Notes: generated by a model from the sequence alone, not told the origin. Positions 28,392 to 36,519 are shown, numbered from the stretch's first letter. The stretch: 64,000 nucleotides of DNA from 2-12-FULL-35-23 sp965196985 (GCA_965196985.1 CBDALO010000161.1:1-64000); one strand, 5' to 3'. Program-made: numbers and translations.

Positions 28392-28671
28392 AGAGTGCAA
28401 CACCCTCTGAGACGACTGACAGTTTGAGTACTCTACCATCGGTAAAAGGATAAGAGTTAGGTCACTATCCCTCAATTAGATACCTTTATTAGCGATAAAC
28501 TGGCATGATAGAAAAGCTAAGCCAGCCTCAATGAACAAGCATTAATTGCAAATCAATCACGCAACACTAACCCGCCCAATGACAAAATTTAAATCCAACA
28601 AGCCCTTTTGAATGAAGTAGGCTCGTATCCGTCTTATTTCAGCATGATGCTCATGCTGCGCTCTCTTTAGT
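28392..28671. other. Intergenic stretch between two IS66-type elements
   Basis: No gene is seen. It contains the short terminal region of the solitary IS66 and a perfect CAGCATGA-tgc-TCATGCTG hairpin at 28640-28658, just past the transposase stop. Confidence 0.5.
28640..28658 (-). terminator. Hairpin downstream of the solitary IS66 transposase
   Basis: Perfect 8-bp stem with a 3-base loop, 14 bases after the stop at 28672. No long T-run follows, so termination is only suggested. Confidence 0.35.
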
Positions 28672-30324
28672 TTACTGCGCCTGTGATGAGCGGATGGTAA
28701 TTAATTCCGCTAGCGAAGGCATAGAATAGTTTTTTGTAATTCTGTCATATATATAATCGAAGACATTAACTGCTAGCTTTTTACATGTCTCAGTAATTGT
28801 AACCATTGTATCCTTAGCTTTCGTTCCTTCTTCACTCATAGTATGAAGGTGTACATCGCGCATTCTAGCCTGCTTCCGAGCCATCAACTCTGCTGGATTG
28901 TTATGTAGAGGAAGCTCTGGCTTTTCCAGCACTAACAATAGCTGCCTTTTCTTTTTTAAGGTGAGCTCAATTTGTTTATCTAGTTTCTCGTAGCCAGTGA
29001 TTGTTGAGAATAACTCAGTAAACTCATTGGATAGCTTATCTATCTCATCTTGCCCTGGGTTCTTTTTATATTCAATGAGCTTATGATAATAATCCCAAAA
29101 CCTATCCAAGAAGCTGTCAACAGAGTCTTGGTGCTTCTTAAAAATTGGCGTCAGCTTTTTATAATGCCTACCCTCATGAACCCAGCACAAGGCGAGTGAT
29201 TCAGTAATGAGCTTAAACTGTGGCGCATCATCGGTAATGAGTGTTTCTATCGCATAAGGACTCTTTCTATATGTTGAGATAGCTGCCGCATCAGTAATCA
29301 GCTTTCTATATTTTGGAAATTTTTTATCACCTAATACCTTATCAAGAATAACTTCCAGCTCCTTACTGTTTAAGATAGTCGATGAGTGAAATACCTTTAA
29401 GCTTTCGATTACCTTGTGGGGTAAGTTCATAGTAGCCAGTAAATTAAAAGCGGCCTCATTTAATGTGAACCCAAAGTGGTCTTTGCTTAACATTTCAATG
29501 ACGCTTAATCGACTTTTACTGGTCAGCGTAAAGTAAGCTGAATAATACTCATTACCCAATACATTAACATAACGGTTTTTCCCATCCTCTCTAGCGTTGG
29601 TGTCATCTAGGTGCTGGTAGTTCGTGGATTGTAAACCTGCCTTCACAACTTCTACCTTCTCGGGCTCAAGTATCGTAGGTGTTTTAATTGTGAAGCTATG
29701 GATGGTTGATTTACTAATATCTATGTTGGCGGTTTTATAAAATGTCTCAAGGCTTTCTAGCGTCATACCACCTTGAGTATTTAGGAAGCTTGTCCAGCTT
29801 TTAATAGTAGGGCCGAACTGGCCCTCATAACCAGTTGGCAGAGGTGCTGTATAGTGTTTGTTTTCAGAAGGGGAGTAATATTGTTGGCGCAAAAAAAGAG
29901 TGTTATTAGCAGCAATTTTTATATCCTGGATAAGTGTTTTCTTAGAGCCATTTGGCACAGCATCGCTGGGCAACGAATCTGGATTAATTGTTAGTGTCAC
30001 TGTATTAGAGACTTCGAGATTTTTTTTACTAGATTTTGGCTTTCTAGTTTTATTGGTTTTATTTCCTTTTCTATCCTTCTCGGAGGAATGATCCTTGTCC
30101 TTGTTAGCGCGCGTTTGCTTTCTAACATTAGGCTTTCCTTGCTCACCTTTATATTTATTTAATGCGTTATTTAACGATTGCACCTTGTCTTCTAGCTTTA
30201 TGATTTTCTCAGCCTGACTTTCACATACATTGCTAAAATCTGTTTCTAGTGCTGTTGGTGTAACAGTATTATTAAATCTCTCAATGAGATCGGCTAAAAC
30301 TGATTTGTCAGGTTGTTTTTTCAT
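28672..30324 (-). CDS. Solitary IS66-type transposase
   Basis: 550 residues from MKKQPDKSVLADL (30324). The frame extends to 30369, but a TATACT box lies between, so the inner start is preferred. N-terminal coiled coil, strongly basic linker (NKDKDHSSEKDRKGNKTNKTRKPKSSKK), core acids QHLDDTNAR and LITDDAPQF, CWVHEGRHYKK, and PLHNNPAELMARKQARMRD with the catalytic glutamate. No tnpA or tnpB accompanies it, as in the ISBst12-like branch of IS66. The element ends were not resolved. Confidence 0.85.
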   Translation of the reverse strand: MKKQPDKSVLADLIERFNNTVTPTALETDFSNVCESQAEKIIKLEDKVQSLNNALNKYKGEQGKPNVRKQTRANKDKDHSSEKDRKGNKTNKTRKPKSSKKNLEVSNTVTLTINPDSLPSDAVPNGSKKTLIQDIKIAANNTLFLRQQYYSPSENKHYTAPLPTGYEGQFGPTIKSWTSFLNTQGGMTLESLETFYKTANIDISKSTIHSFTIKTPTILEPEKVEVVKAGLQSTNYQHLDDTNAREDGKNRYVNVLGNEYYSAYFTLTSKSRLSVIEMLSKDHFGFTLNEAAFNLLATMNLPHKVIESLKVFHSSTILNSKELEVILDKVLGDKKFPKYRKLITDAAAISTYRKSPYAIETLITDDAPQFKLITESLALCWVHEGRHYKKLTPIFKKHQDSVDSFLDRFWDYYHKLIEYKKNPGQDEIDKLSNEFTELFSTITGYEKLDKQIELTLKKKRQLLLVLEKPELPLHNNPAELMARKQARMRDVHLHTMSEEGTKAKDTMVTITETCKKLAVNVFDYIYDRITKNYSMPSLAELITIRSSQAQ

Positions 30325-30483
30325 AGGAAGAGTATACCACGGGTTTGAAAAGGTAAATTTTCCCCACACAGATGGCCGTACTGCTGAAATTATTTTTAAG
30401 CCATGAACCTGATCGATGAAAAAATAATCCGAGCATACAGCGTTGTTATAGAGCGCACATCATGCTTTTATGACACACGATGA

Positions 30484-30828
30484 TTCCAATATAAAATTTC
30501 CAAATTTGCACGAAAAAGCTGTCAAGAACTTTTTGAATTATTTTCAAATCATGCTGATATTGAACGGATACGCAGGCTCTTTGTAAAAGGTTATTCTTTA
30601 CCCATTATTAGCACCGTAGCCCACAAAAAGAAAGGTGACTCTGCCGGTTTTGCTGATCACTTTGAGGACAGTTTTAACGAGTCACTTCTATCGCCACGTG
30701 CTTTTGTGTGGGTCAATGGGAATCGTTTTAATGCCTTTCGGACTACAAGAAGTCAAAGTCATTTGATAATGAACGCCTTGAAATCCACCACAAATCTCAG
30801 TGATTTTCTGGAGACTACTCTCGAGTAA
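30484..30828 (+). pseudogene. Possible gene remnant, function unknown
   Basis: A 114-codon frame without a start (a TGA precedes it). The first 65 residues read like genuine protein (CQELFELFSNHADIERIRRL, then FVKGYSLPIISTVAHKKKG), while the rest is antisense to the RHH gene at 30688 and therefore likely spurious. It may be a gene truncated near 30690. I do not recognise it. Confidence 0.25.
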
Positions 30829-31104
30829 TTGGTTGTACTTTTGCTCATTCAGTGGCTCCACAGCATTCGCATAGGTGGCTCTCGAATAGAGCATCAAGTG
30901 AGGTAAGGCAGCATGAATTTGCTCGACCATATGACATAAGTGGTCTTTGCCTTGGTAAACAGGCTCGCGCAAATCCAGTTGGTGCTGACAAAAATAATCA
31001 GCCATTTGTCGCAAAAAGTTACCGAGGGTTACTCCCTGTTCTTGGGCCAGCGTGGTTAATTGATCATAGGTTTTTTCTGAAACTCGTGTGCCAATTGCCT
31101 TCAT
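30688..31104 (-). CDS. Ribbon-helix-helix/MobC-like DNA-binding protein
   Basis: 138 residues from ATG 31104, which has AGGGGGAAGA immediately upstream; the longer open frame lacks such a site. The N-terminus MKAIGTRVSEKTYDQLTTLAQEQGVTLGNFLR follows the ribbon-helix-helix pattern of Arc/CopG repressors and plasmid mobilisation (MobC/TraY-like) proteins: a short beta strand, helix, turn, helix. The C-terminal two-thirds is helical and unassigned. The region upstream holds many copies of an AACATA-type motif that this protein could bind, for autoregulation or at a transfer origin. Confidence 0.65.
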   Translation of the reverse strand: MKAIGTRVSEKTYDQLTTLAQEQGVTLGNFLRQMADYFCQHQLDLREPVYQGKDHLCHMVEQIHAALPHLMLYSRATYANAVEPLNEQKYNQLLESSLQKITEICGGFQGVHYQMTLTSCSPKGIKTIPIDPHKSTWR

Positions 31105-31141
31105 TCTTCCCCCTCTCTTTGTATTAAAAACCAGCTTTTTA

Positions 31142-31400
31142 CTGTTAACATATAATAACATCATGTTATCTTATGTCAACATTTGTTAACCTATGTTTTC
31201 AGCACGTCAAATCAATTGTAAGTTATTGATTCACAGTAAAACATAGGATAACAATGCAAACATATGTCAGCAATCTGCAAACATAGGATAACATTGTTAT
31301 CATATGATTAATTCAGAAAACATACGTTAACAGTTAGGTAACTAACTGATTTTAAAGGTTATTTCTTCTAAAAGATGAAAACATATGTAAACGGCTTTTT
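31142..31400. repeat. Cluster of AACATA(N)GNTAACA-type repeats
   Basis: At least seven related motifs lie in both orientations within about 260 bases directly upstream of the RHH gene: for example AACATATAATAACA, complement AACATAGGTTAACA, AACATAGGATAACA (twice), AACATATGTCAGCA, AACATACGTTAACA and AACATATGTAAACG. Several overlap as inverted pairs (GGATAACATTGTTATC). They resemble operators or iterons. Confidence 0.75.
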
Positions 31401-31724
31401 TGATTATTCTGTGCGCATTTCTGAAAAAAACAGACTGGTCATAAAAAAGTAAATTCCCTTGTAACTCGCTGATTTCATTGCTTCTTTTTTTGAAAAAAGA
31501 GCATGAATTTTCATGCGTGGTGTGTGGGTGAAAAACGAGGGCATTTCTTCTTTAATTCAGGGTTGGCATTCTTTACTCGATTATTTATTGGGCTAATTAT
31601 GCCCGTTTTAGAGGTAAAAACCAATGGGTTTTTGTAGGGTTTTTCAGTTTTGCTACTGCTTAATTTCCGGTATGCTAGCAAGCAATTGCTTGGCTTACCA
31701 GCTTTAATTTTAGGGAACCTTTCT
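31401..31724. other. Non-coding stretch with palindromes upstream of the Rpn gene
   Basis: No gene before GTG 31725. It contains a perfect GCATGAA-tt-TTCATGC palindrome (about 31502-31517) and a GGGC-taattat-GCCC hairpin followed by GTTTTAG (about 31590-31610). Together with the adjacent repeats this could be a transfer or replication site. I see no decisive nic motif. Confidence 0.35.
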
Positions 31725-32744
31725 GTGGCTCAGAAACATTCGATCAATCATCACGACCTCTTATTTAAGAGTTCACTGCAAGATATTGAGGTTGCCAAGG
31801 ATTTCTTCAAAGCGCATCTGCCCAAAAAGATCCAGAAGATGATTGACTGGGAAACGTTGCAGCTAGAAAACGACAGCTTCATCGAGTATGATTTTAAAAC
31901 GGCCTTCACCGATGTCTTGTATCGGGTTAAGCTCAAGAAGGAGTATGGCAAAGAGCAAGTTTATCTCTATGCGTTAAGTGAACACCAATCCACACCGGAT
32001 CCACTCTTGGCATTTCGCCTGTGGTATTACAAGTGCAAGATCTGGGATCGGTTTTTAAAGCAGACACCAAAGCGTGATCACAATGACAAGCTCAAGCTTC
32101 CATTAATTTTGACGGTCACTTTTTATAATGGCCAAAAAACGCCCTATCCGTACACGATGGATTTTTTTGAGTTGTTTGAAGATTCTGCGCTCGCCAAAGA
32201 ACTGTATAATGCGCCTTGCCCACTCATTGATCTAACCGTCATCCCTGATGAAGAGCTCTTGACCCATGGCTACGTTGCCACCATGGAGCTGTTGCACAAA
32301 CACGCTTACCAACGAGATTTTCTGCCAGTTATCCAACGACTCATTCAGCAAGGGTTGCTTCAATTGCTAAAGTCATTAGATGGTGGTCAACATATCTCAC
32401 GGCTGGTAAACTACACCTTAGAATATGAGGAAAAAAGCAGCGACAAAGAACTCGTTGATGCGTTGACTCAAGCACTACCCGATATGAAGGAGACCATTAT
32501 GTCTGCAGCTGACCAATTACGACAAGAAGGCCATAACCAAGGCTTAAAGCAAGGGATGCTGGAGGGAATGCAACAAGGAATGCAACAAGGAATGCAACAA
32601 GGAATGCAACAAGGCGAGTATAACAAACAACGTGAGATTGCAATCAATATGTTAAAAGAAGGCTTTGGTGATCCTGTTGTGACCAAAACTACTGGCATTT
32701 CGCCAGAGGTTTTAGCAAAAATTAAAAAAGAACTCGACCTTTAG
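31725..32744 (+). CDS. Rpn-family recombination-promoting nuclease/putative transposase
   Basis: 339 residues from GTG 31725 (VAQKHSINHHDLLFK), chosen for the AGGGAA site 8 bases upstream and for agreement with the paralogue at 232. It is a PD-(D/E)XK-type protein (Transposase_31/Rpn family): N-terminal DLLFKSSLQDIEVAKDFFKAHLP, core FIEYDFKTAFTDVLYRVKLKK carrying the acidic and lysine positions, PLILTVTFYNG, then a helical C-terminus LPDMKETIMSAADQLRQEG. A 12-base unit (GGAATGCAACAA) is repeated four times, giving GMQQGMQQGMQQ, absent from the paralogue. It is intact and lies 221 bases upstream of the TALE-like gene. Confidence 0.88.
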   Translation: MAQKHSINHHDLLFKSSLQDIEVAKDFFKAHLPKKIQKMIDWETLQLENDSFIEYDFKTAFTDVLYRVKLKKEYGKEQVYLYALSEHQSTPDPLLAFRLWYYKCKIWDRFLKQTPKRDHNDKLKLPLILTVTFYNGQKTPYPYTMDFFELFEDSALAKELYNAPCPLIDLTVIPDEELLTHGYVATMELLHKHAYQRDFLPVIQRLIQQGLLQLLKSLDGGQHISRLVNYTLEYEEKSSDKELVDALTQALPDMKETIMSAADQLRQEGHNQGLKQGMLEGMQQGMQQGMQQGMQQGEYNKQREIAINMLKEGFGDPVVTKTTGISPEVLAKIKKELDL

Positions 32745-32799
32745 TCCTGCTTAAAATTAGATCGATTTAGACTTGTTTATTAGTCAGATAATACCCAAC

Positions 32800-32822
32800 C
32801 CCCGATAACGCTGGTTATGGGG
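32800..32822 (+). terminator. Weak terminator-like hairpin after the Rpn gene
   Basis: CCCC(G)ATAAC-gctg-GTTAT-GGGG with one bulged G, 55 bases after the stop. No T-run. Confidence 0.3.
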
Positions 32823-32965
32823 ACTAGAATTACACGGCTTATTTTTCAATGTGCATCAAACTTAATTGTAATTACCCTACCGTATATTAAAAGTTACTAA
32901 AATATTTAAAAGACTTACCCTGTATACTCAAACAATATTTTATAACAGCTATAACAGCATTATTA

Positions 32966-34057
32966 ATGAAAATGAAAACTATAGAAGAACGACTAAATAA
33001 ACTCGGTATAACTCAGCAGTTTTATCAGCATCATAAAAAAAGTTTAACTCAATTAGGTTTCACTGAGGTGCAAGCTAATAGAATTATTATAAGGAGAAGC
33101 TCTAACAACACTATTTTAAAAGTTGTTGAACACACACCGGAGTTAATTAAATACTTTACCGCCGAGCAAATCGTGCAAATTGCTGCACACGGTGGGGGCT
33201 CGAAAAACATTGTGGCCGTCAAATCGTCCTATCACGAACTCAAGGGACTTGACTTTACCGTCGAGCAAATCGTGCAAATTGCTGCACACGGTGGGGGCTC
33301 GAAAAACATTGTGGCCGTCAAATCGTGCTATCACGAACTCAAGGGACTTGACTTTACCGTCGAGCAAATCGTGCAAATTGCTGCACACGGTGGGGGCTCG
33401 AAAAACATTGAGGCCGTCAAATCGTCCTATCACGAACTCAAGGAACTTGACTTTACCGCCGAGCAAATCGTGCAAATTGCCTCTCATGACGGTGGCTCGA
33501 AAAACATTGAGGCCGTCAAATCGTCCTATCACGAACTCAAGGGACTTGACTTTACCGTCGAGCAAATCGTGCAAATTGCTGCACACGGTGGGGGCTCGAA
33601 AAACATTGAGGCCGTCAAATCGTCCTATCACGAACTCAAGGAACTTGACTTTACCGCCGAGCAAATCGTGCAAATTGCTTCAAATAATGGGGGCTCGAAA
33701 AACATTGAGGCCGTCAAATCGTCCTATCACGAACTCAAGGGACTTGACTTTACCGCCGAGCAAATCGTGCAAATTGCCTCTCATGACGGTGGCTCGAAAA
33801 ACATTGAGGCCGTCAAATCGTCCTATCACGAACTCAAGGAACTTGACTTTACCGCCGAGCAAATCGTGCAAATTGCTTCAAATAATGGGGGCTCGAAAAA
33901 CATTGAGGCCGTCAAATCGTCCTATCACGAACTCAAGGGACTTGACTTTACCGCCGAGCAAATCGTGCAAATTGCCTCTCATGACGGTGGCTCGAAAAAC
34001 ATTGAGGCCGTCAAATCGTCCTATCAAGTCAGGCCGGCTTCGCCGGCAACTTTCTAA
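32966..34057 (+). CDS. TAL-effector-like repeat protein, 5' part (interrupted by IS91)
   Basis: The native coding part is 32966-34024 (353 codons); the last 11 codons to 34057 are IS91 DNA. Residues 1-63 are a short N-terminal region whose second half (FTEVQANRIIIRRSSNN...PELIKY, residues 32-63) is a degenerate repeat, like the cryptic repeats before TALE arrays. Residues 64-353 are nine 33-residue repeats. Each begins FT(A/V)EQIVQIA, has two variable residues at positions 12-13, then GGSKNI(E/V)AVKS and YHELK(G/E)LD. This matches the TALE/BAT/RipTAL pattern (residue 12-13 pair, GG, A-V, L). Positions 12-13 read HG HG HG HD HG NN HD NN HD. Such proteins bind DNA base by base and usually act in host nuclei. 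No clear ribosome site precedes ATG 32966; a TATACT box lies about 40 bases upstream. Confidence 0.88.
   Translation: MKMKTIEERLNKLGITQQFYQHHKKSLTQLGFTEVQANRIIIRRSSNNTILKVVEHTPELIKYFTAEQIVQIAAHGGGSKNIVAVKSSYHELKGLDFTVEQIVQIAAHGGGSKNIVAVKSCYHELKGLDFTVEQIVQIAAHGGGSKNIEAVKSSYHELKELDFTAEQIVQIASHDGGSKNIEAVKSSYHELKGLDFTVEQIVQIAAHGGGSKNIEAVKSSYHELKELDFTAEQIVQIASNNGGSKNIEAVKSSYHELKGLDFTAEQIVQIASHDGGSKNIEAVKSSYHELKELDFTAEQIVQIASNNGGSKNIEAVKSSYHELKGLDFTAEQIVQIASHDGGSKNIEAVKSSYQVRPASPATF
33155..34024 (+). repeat. TALE-type repeat array: nine 99-bp units
   Basis: Units start at 33155, 33254, 33353, 33452, 33551, 33650, 33749, 33848 and 33947 (the last has 26 codons). Outside the variable residues they are almost identical at DNA level. 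The variable segment comes as three fixed cassettes: GCTGCACACGGTGGG (HG), GCCTCTCATGACGGT (HD) and GCTTCAAATAATGGG (NN). Residue 11 is Ala with HG and Ser with HD or NN. The long open frames on the opposite strand and in other frames here are by-products of the repeats. Confidence 0.93.
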
Positions 34058-35602
34058 GCCTCTAAGAGTTTAGTCTTTACAAAGCCACGAGTATTATTAA
34101 GTCTCAAACTAGTCAAACCTGCCCATGGAATAATAACGAATAAAAATAACACACCTGCTATAGAAATTGCTTCAGGTAGCTGAGCAATAACTCACCTACT
34201 ATACGCGCTTCTCATTTTACTCTATGAATAATGAAACGCTTTAGTATCAAACAAATCTTGGTAACCAATCAGAACTGGTGGAACTTTCACACCAAGTACA
34301 AAGATAAAATCAGAGAAGCTATTGTCATTGGCATTGTTAAGCTGCTTAGCTGCAAACATCCTATGCGTGGCCATAAAGAGTATCATTGCAGTAATCCAAA
34401 CTGTTCACACGTCAAATACATCCGCCATACCTGCAAAGCTAAAAGCTGTTCATCGTGTGGTAAAAAAGCCACAGAAGTATGGATACAACAACAGATGGCA
34501 ATCTTACCCAACACTACATGGCAACACATCACATTCACCATGCCCTCTACTCTTTGGGACTGCTTTTGGACAAACAGAGAGCTTCTTAATTTACTCCCAC
34601 CATTAGCAGCAAAGGTGTTACTCAAGCTTGCTAAAAACAAGAGGGTTAAACCCGGTGTATTTATCGCGCTTCACACCTTTGGCAGAGATCTAAAGCGCAA
34701 TGTGCATCTTCATGCGTCAATCACTCTGGGTGGTATCAACAAAGAGTTAACACAATGGAAAAGCCTCTACTTCCATCAACCTACACTAATGTCCATGTGG
34801 CGTTATGAGGTCATTAACCTTTTTAGAAACCACCACCAGGACAAAGGGCTTATTCTGCCAAATCAGTTAGCCTCTACACTGAACCACACTTTCAACTTTA
34901 ATCAACTGCTTGATCAGCTTTACCAAAAACGATGGGTAGTACATTGCGCAAAGCCCTCAAAGAATCACAAACAAAACGTTAAATACTTAGGTCGATACAC
35001 CAAACGTCCTCCTATTGCTGAGTCAAAAATTAAAAACTTTGATGGGAGCAGCCTCAGTTTTAATTATCTTGATCACGTCTCTAAAACCTACAAGCAATTT
35101 AAATTAACCGCGGAAGAGTTTATTGCTCGATTTATTCAACACATTCCTGATGTTGGCTTTCGTATGGTGCGTTATTATGGGTTTCTTGCTAACCGGGTGC
35201 GAGGTGAGATGCTACCCAAAGTCAGACTCCTATTAGGTGAAACTGATCCAAACACACCCCAGGTCAATTACCGCACCTTAATGCAAAATAATTTTAACAT
35301 TGACCCCTATGAATGTGTTCTATGCGGTAGCCAAATGTTTTTAGCTAACTGCTGGTATAGACAACCTAACCGTTACAAATTGCTATCAAAGCATCGTGAA
35401 CTCGCCTTACTGAAAAAAATCTAATAACTTCCTAAGGGGGTAGTCCGTCCAAAACAACAAATAACAGCTAGTTTTGGCTATTGTTTGTCATAACTAACCC
35501 TGCCCCACCACTAAATCGATTTTATAAAAAATACCTGTGCTAAAATTACTCATTTTAATTGGTGGTATTTTTACCAATTGACACATTGAAATTCCTTAAT
35601 AT
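34025..35602 (+). mobile_element. IS91-like element, copy 2, inside the TALE-like gene
   Basis: 1578 bp from CAAGTCAGG to CCTTAATAT, inserted without target duplication between TAT (34024) and CAAG (35603). Its removal keeps the reading frame across the junction. Sequence is nearly identical to copy 1, so the insertion looks recent. Confidence 0.93.
34231..35424 (+). CDS. IS91-family transposase, copy 2
   Basis: 397 residues, the same protein as at 1881. Intact zinc and YLGRYTKRP motifs. Same strand as the interrupted gene. Confidence 0.92.
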   Translation: MKRFSIKQILVTNQNWWNFHTKYKDKIREAIVIGIVKLLSCKHPMRGHKEYHCSNPNCSHVKYIRHTCKAKSCSSCGKKATEVWIQQQMAILPNTTWQHITFTMPSTLWDCFWTNRELLNLLPPLAAKVLLKLAKNKRVKPGVFIALHTFGRDLKRNVHLHASITLGGINKELTQWKSLYFHQPTLMSMWRYEVINLFRNHHQDKGLILPNQLASTLNHTFNFNQLLDQLYQKRWVVHCAKPSKNHKQNVKYLGRYTKRPPIAESKIKNFDGSSLSFNYLDHVSKTYKQFKLTAEEFIARFIQHIPDVGFRMVRYYGFLANRVRGEMLPKVRLLLGETDPNTPQVNYRTLMQNNFNIDPYECVLCGSQMFLANCWYRQPNRYKLLSKHRELALLKKI

Positions 35603-36319
35603 CAAGCCAAAAGTCCTGCTCCAGAACCCGATAGCACATCAACTATTGCGCCTCATTATTCATCTAGCATGGTTCATAATAACGTCCAGTCAGGCACTGA
35701 TCAGCACCTTGTGCCTCCTGTACAACCAACCCATGCTTTGCACTCTTCTCTTCATAATCCAGTAAGCGCGCAACAACAAGTGCATAACCCTACTCCAATT
35801 ATTCATAAACCAATTCCTATTTATCCTACATTCAGTGCGGACCAGAGTAGAAGCGCAATACCTCAACCAGCTTTAGATGGTCAGCCTAACTGGATTCACT
35901 TGCTCCTTCTTGCTGCTCAGTCTTTAAATACGAATAACGCTTCGGCTACTTCATCAATAATACTGGGACAGGAGCAACACACAATGTCAGCATCAACATC
36001 TGGTAATAGCAATGTCGCTAGTAGTCATTCTCAAGCTGAGGTATGCCACACATGCGATGATGTTCCAAATATAGAACAATTAAGTAATACTATTGCACAG
36101 CAAACCCAACCACTTAAGCGCACGCATCAAGAAGCCTTTAGCCTCTCAGCAGAACATGTTCAGTCTAATTCAGAACAACAAGAGATCTATAATCATAAAA
36201 AATTTCGCAAAGACATTCGGCTTACTCAGACCAACTCAACTTTTTTCACCCCTAATACCTCTACTAGCCATGAGAATACTCATTCAGCAAAACAATTTTC
36301 AAATCCTCGGCGAATGTGA
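35603..36319 (+). pseudogene. TAL-effector-like protein, C-terminal part (cut off by IS91)
   Basis: 238 codons open directly from the IS91 boundary, in the frame of the upstream array: ...VKSSY|QAKSPAPEPDST... to the TGA at 36317-36319. The last repeat thus ends as a partial repeat, as in TALEs. The region is rich in Ser, Thr, Gln, Asn, His and Pro, with one hydrophobic helix (WIHLLLLAAQSLN) and basic patches PLKRTHQEAF and NHKKFRKDIRL that resemble nuclear-localisation signals. An internal ATG at 35669 could give a 216-residue product. No enzymatic domain is recognised. The full pre-insertion protein would have been 591 residues. Confidence 0.82.
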
Positions 36320-36367
36320 GCATATAATTTTCAGCTCTCTTTTTTGATGATTATATTTTGATACATT

Positions 36368-36398
36368 CCCATAAGGTCGCTTATGGGGGGCTATTTTT
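36368..36398 (+). terminator. Rho-independent terminator of the TALE-like gene
   Basis: Perfect CCCATAAG-gtcg-CTTATGGG stem followed by GGGCTATTTTT, 49 bases after the stop codon. A very similar hairpin follows the ankyrin-type gene (52845-52875). Confidence 0.8.
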
Positions 36399-36432
36399 AC
36401 TGGCGTTTTACTCCCCTACTCCCCCTGCTTTT

Positions 36433-36470
36433 GAGGTCCGGCCGGAATCCTGGTTAAAAGGGACCAAATC
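36433..36470. repeat. Tn3-type 38-bp terminal inverted repeat (left end)
   Basis: Starts GAGGTCCGGCCGGAATCC and is the perfect complement of 22820-22857. It lies 35 bases after the TALE-like gene's terminator and faces right. The transposon body that should follow has been replaced by ISL3. Confidence 0.85.
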
Positions 36471-36519
36471 TACCGCTCAACTCTTATTTTAGGCTCTATG
36501 AGGTTTCCCGTGGTGCGTT

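Noticed and set aside
33143..34073. Long open frames of 176 and 297 residues in the other frames of the TALE-like array
   Set aside because: They arise because a 99-bp repeat keeps every stop-free frame open throughout. They lack starts with ribosome sites and have low-complexity, unnatural compositions.
35669..36319. Separate 216-residue gene starting at ATG 35669
   Set aside because: The frame is open back to the IS91 boundary and continues the TALE-like frame exactly, so it is the C-terminal part of that gene.
22820..36470. A single Tn3 transposon spanning the two 38-bp repeats
   Set aside because: The repeats point away from each other, so the DNA between them is outside, not inside, a Tn3 element. 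The transposase remnant lies to the left of the left repeat.
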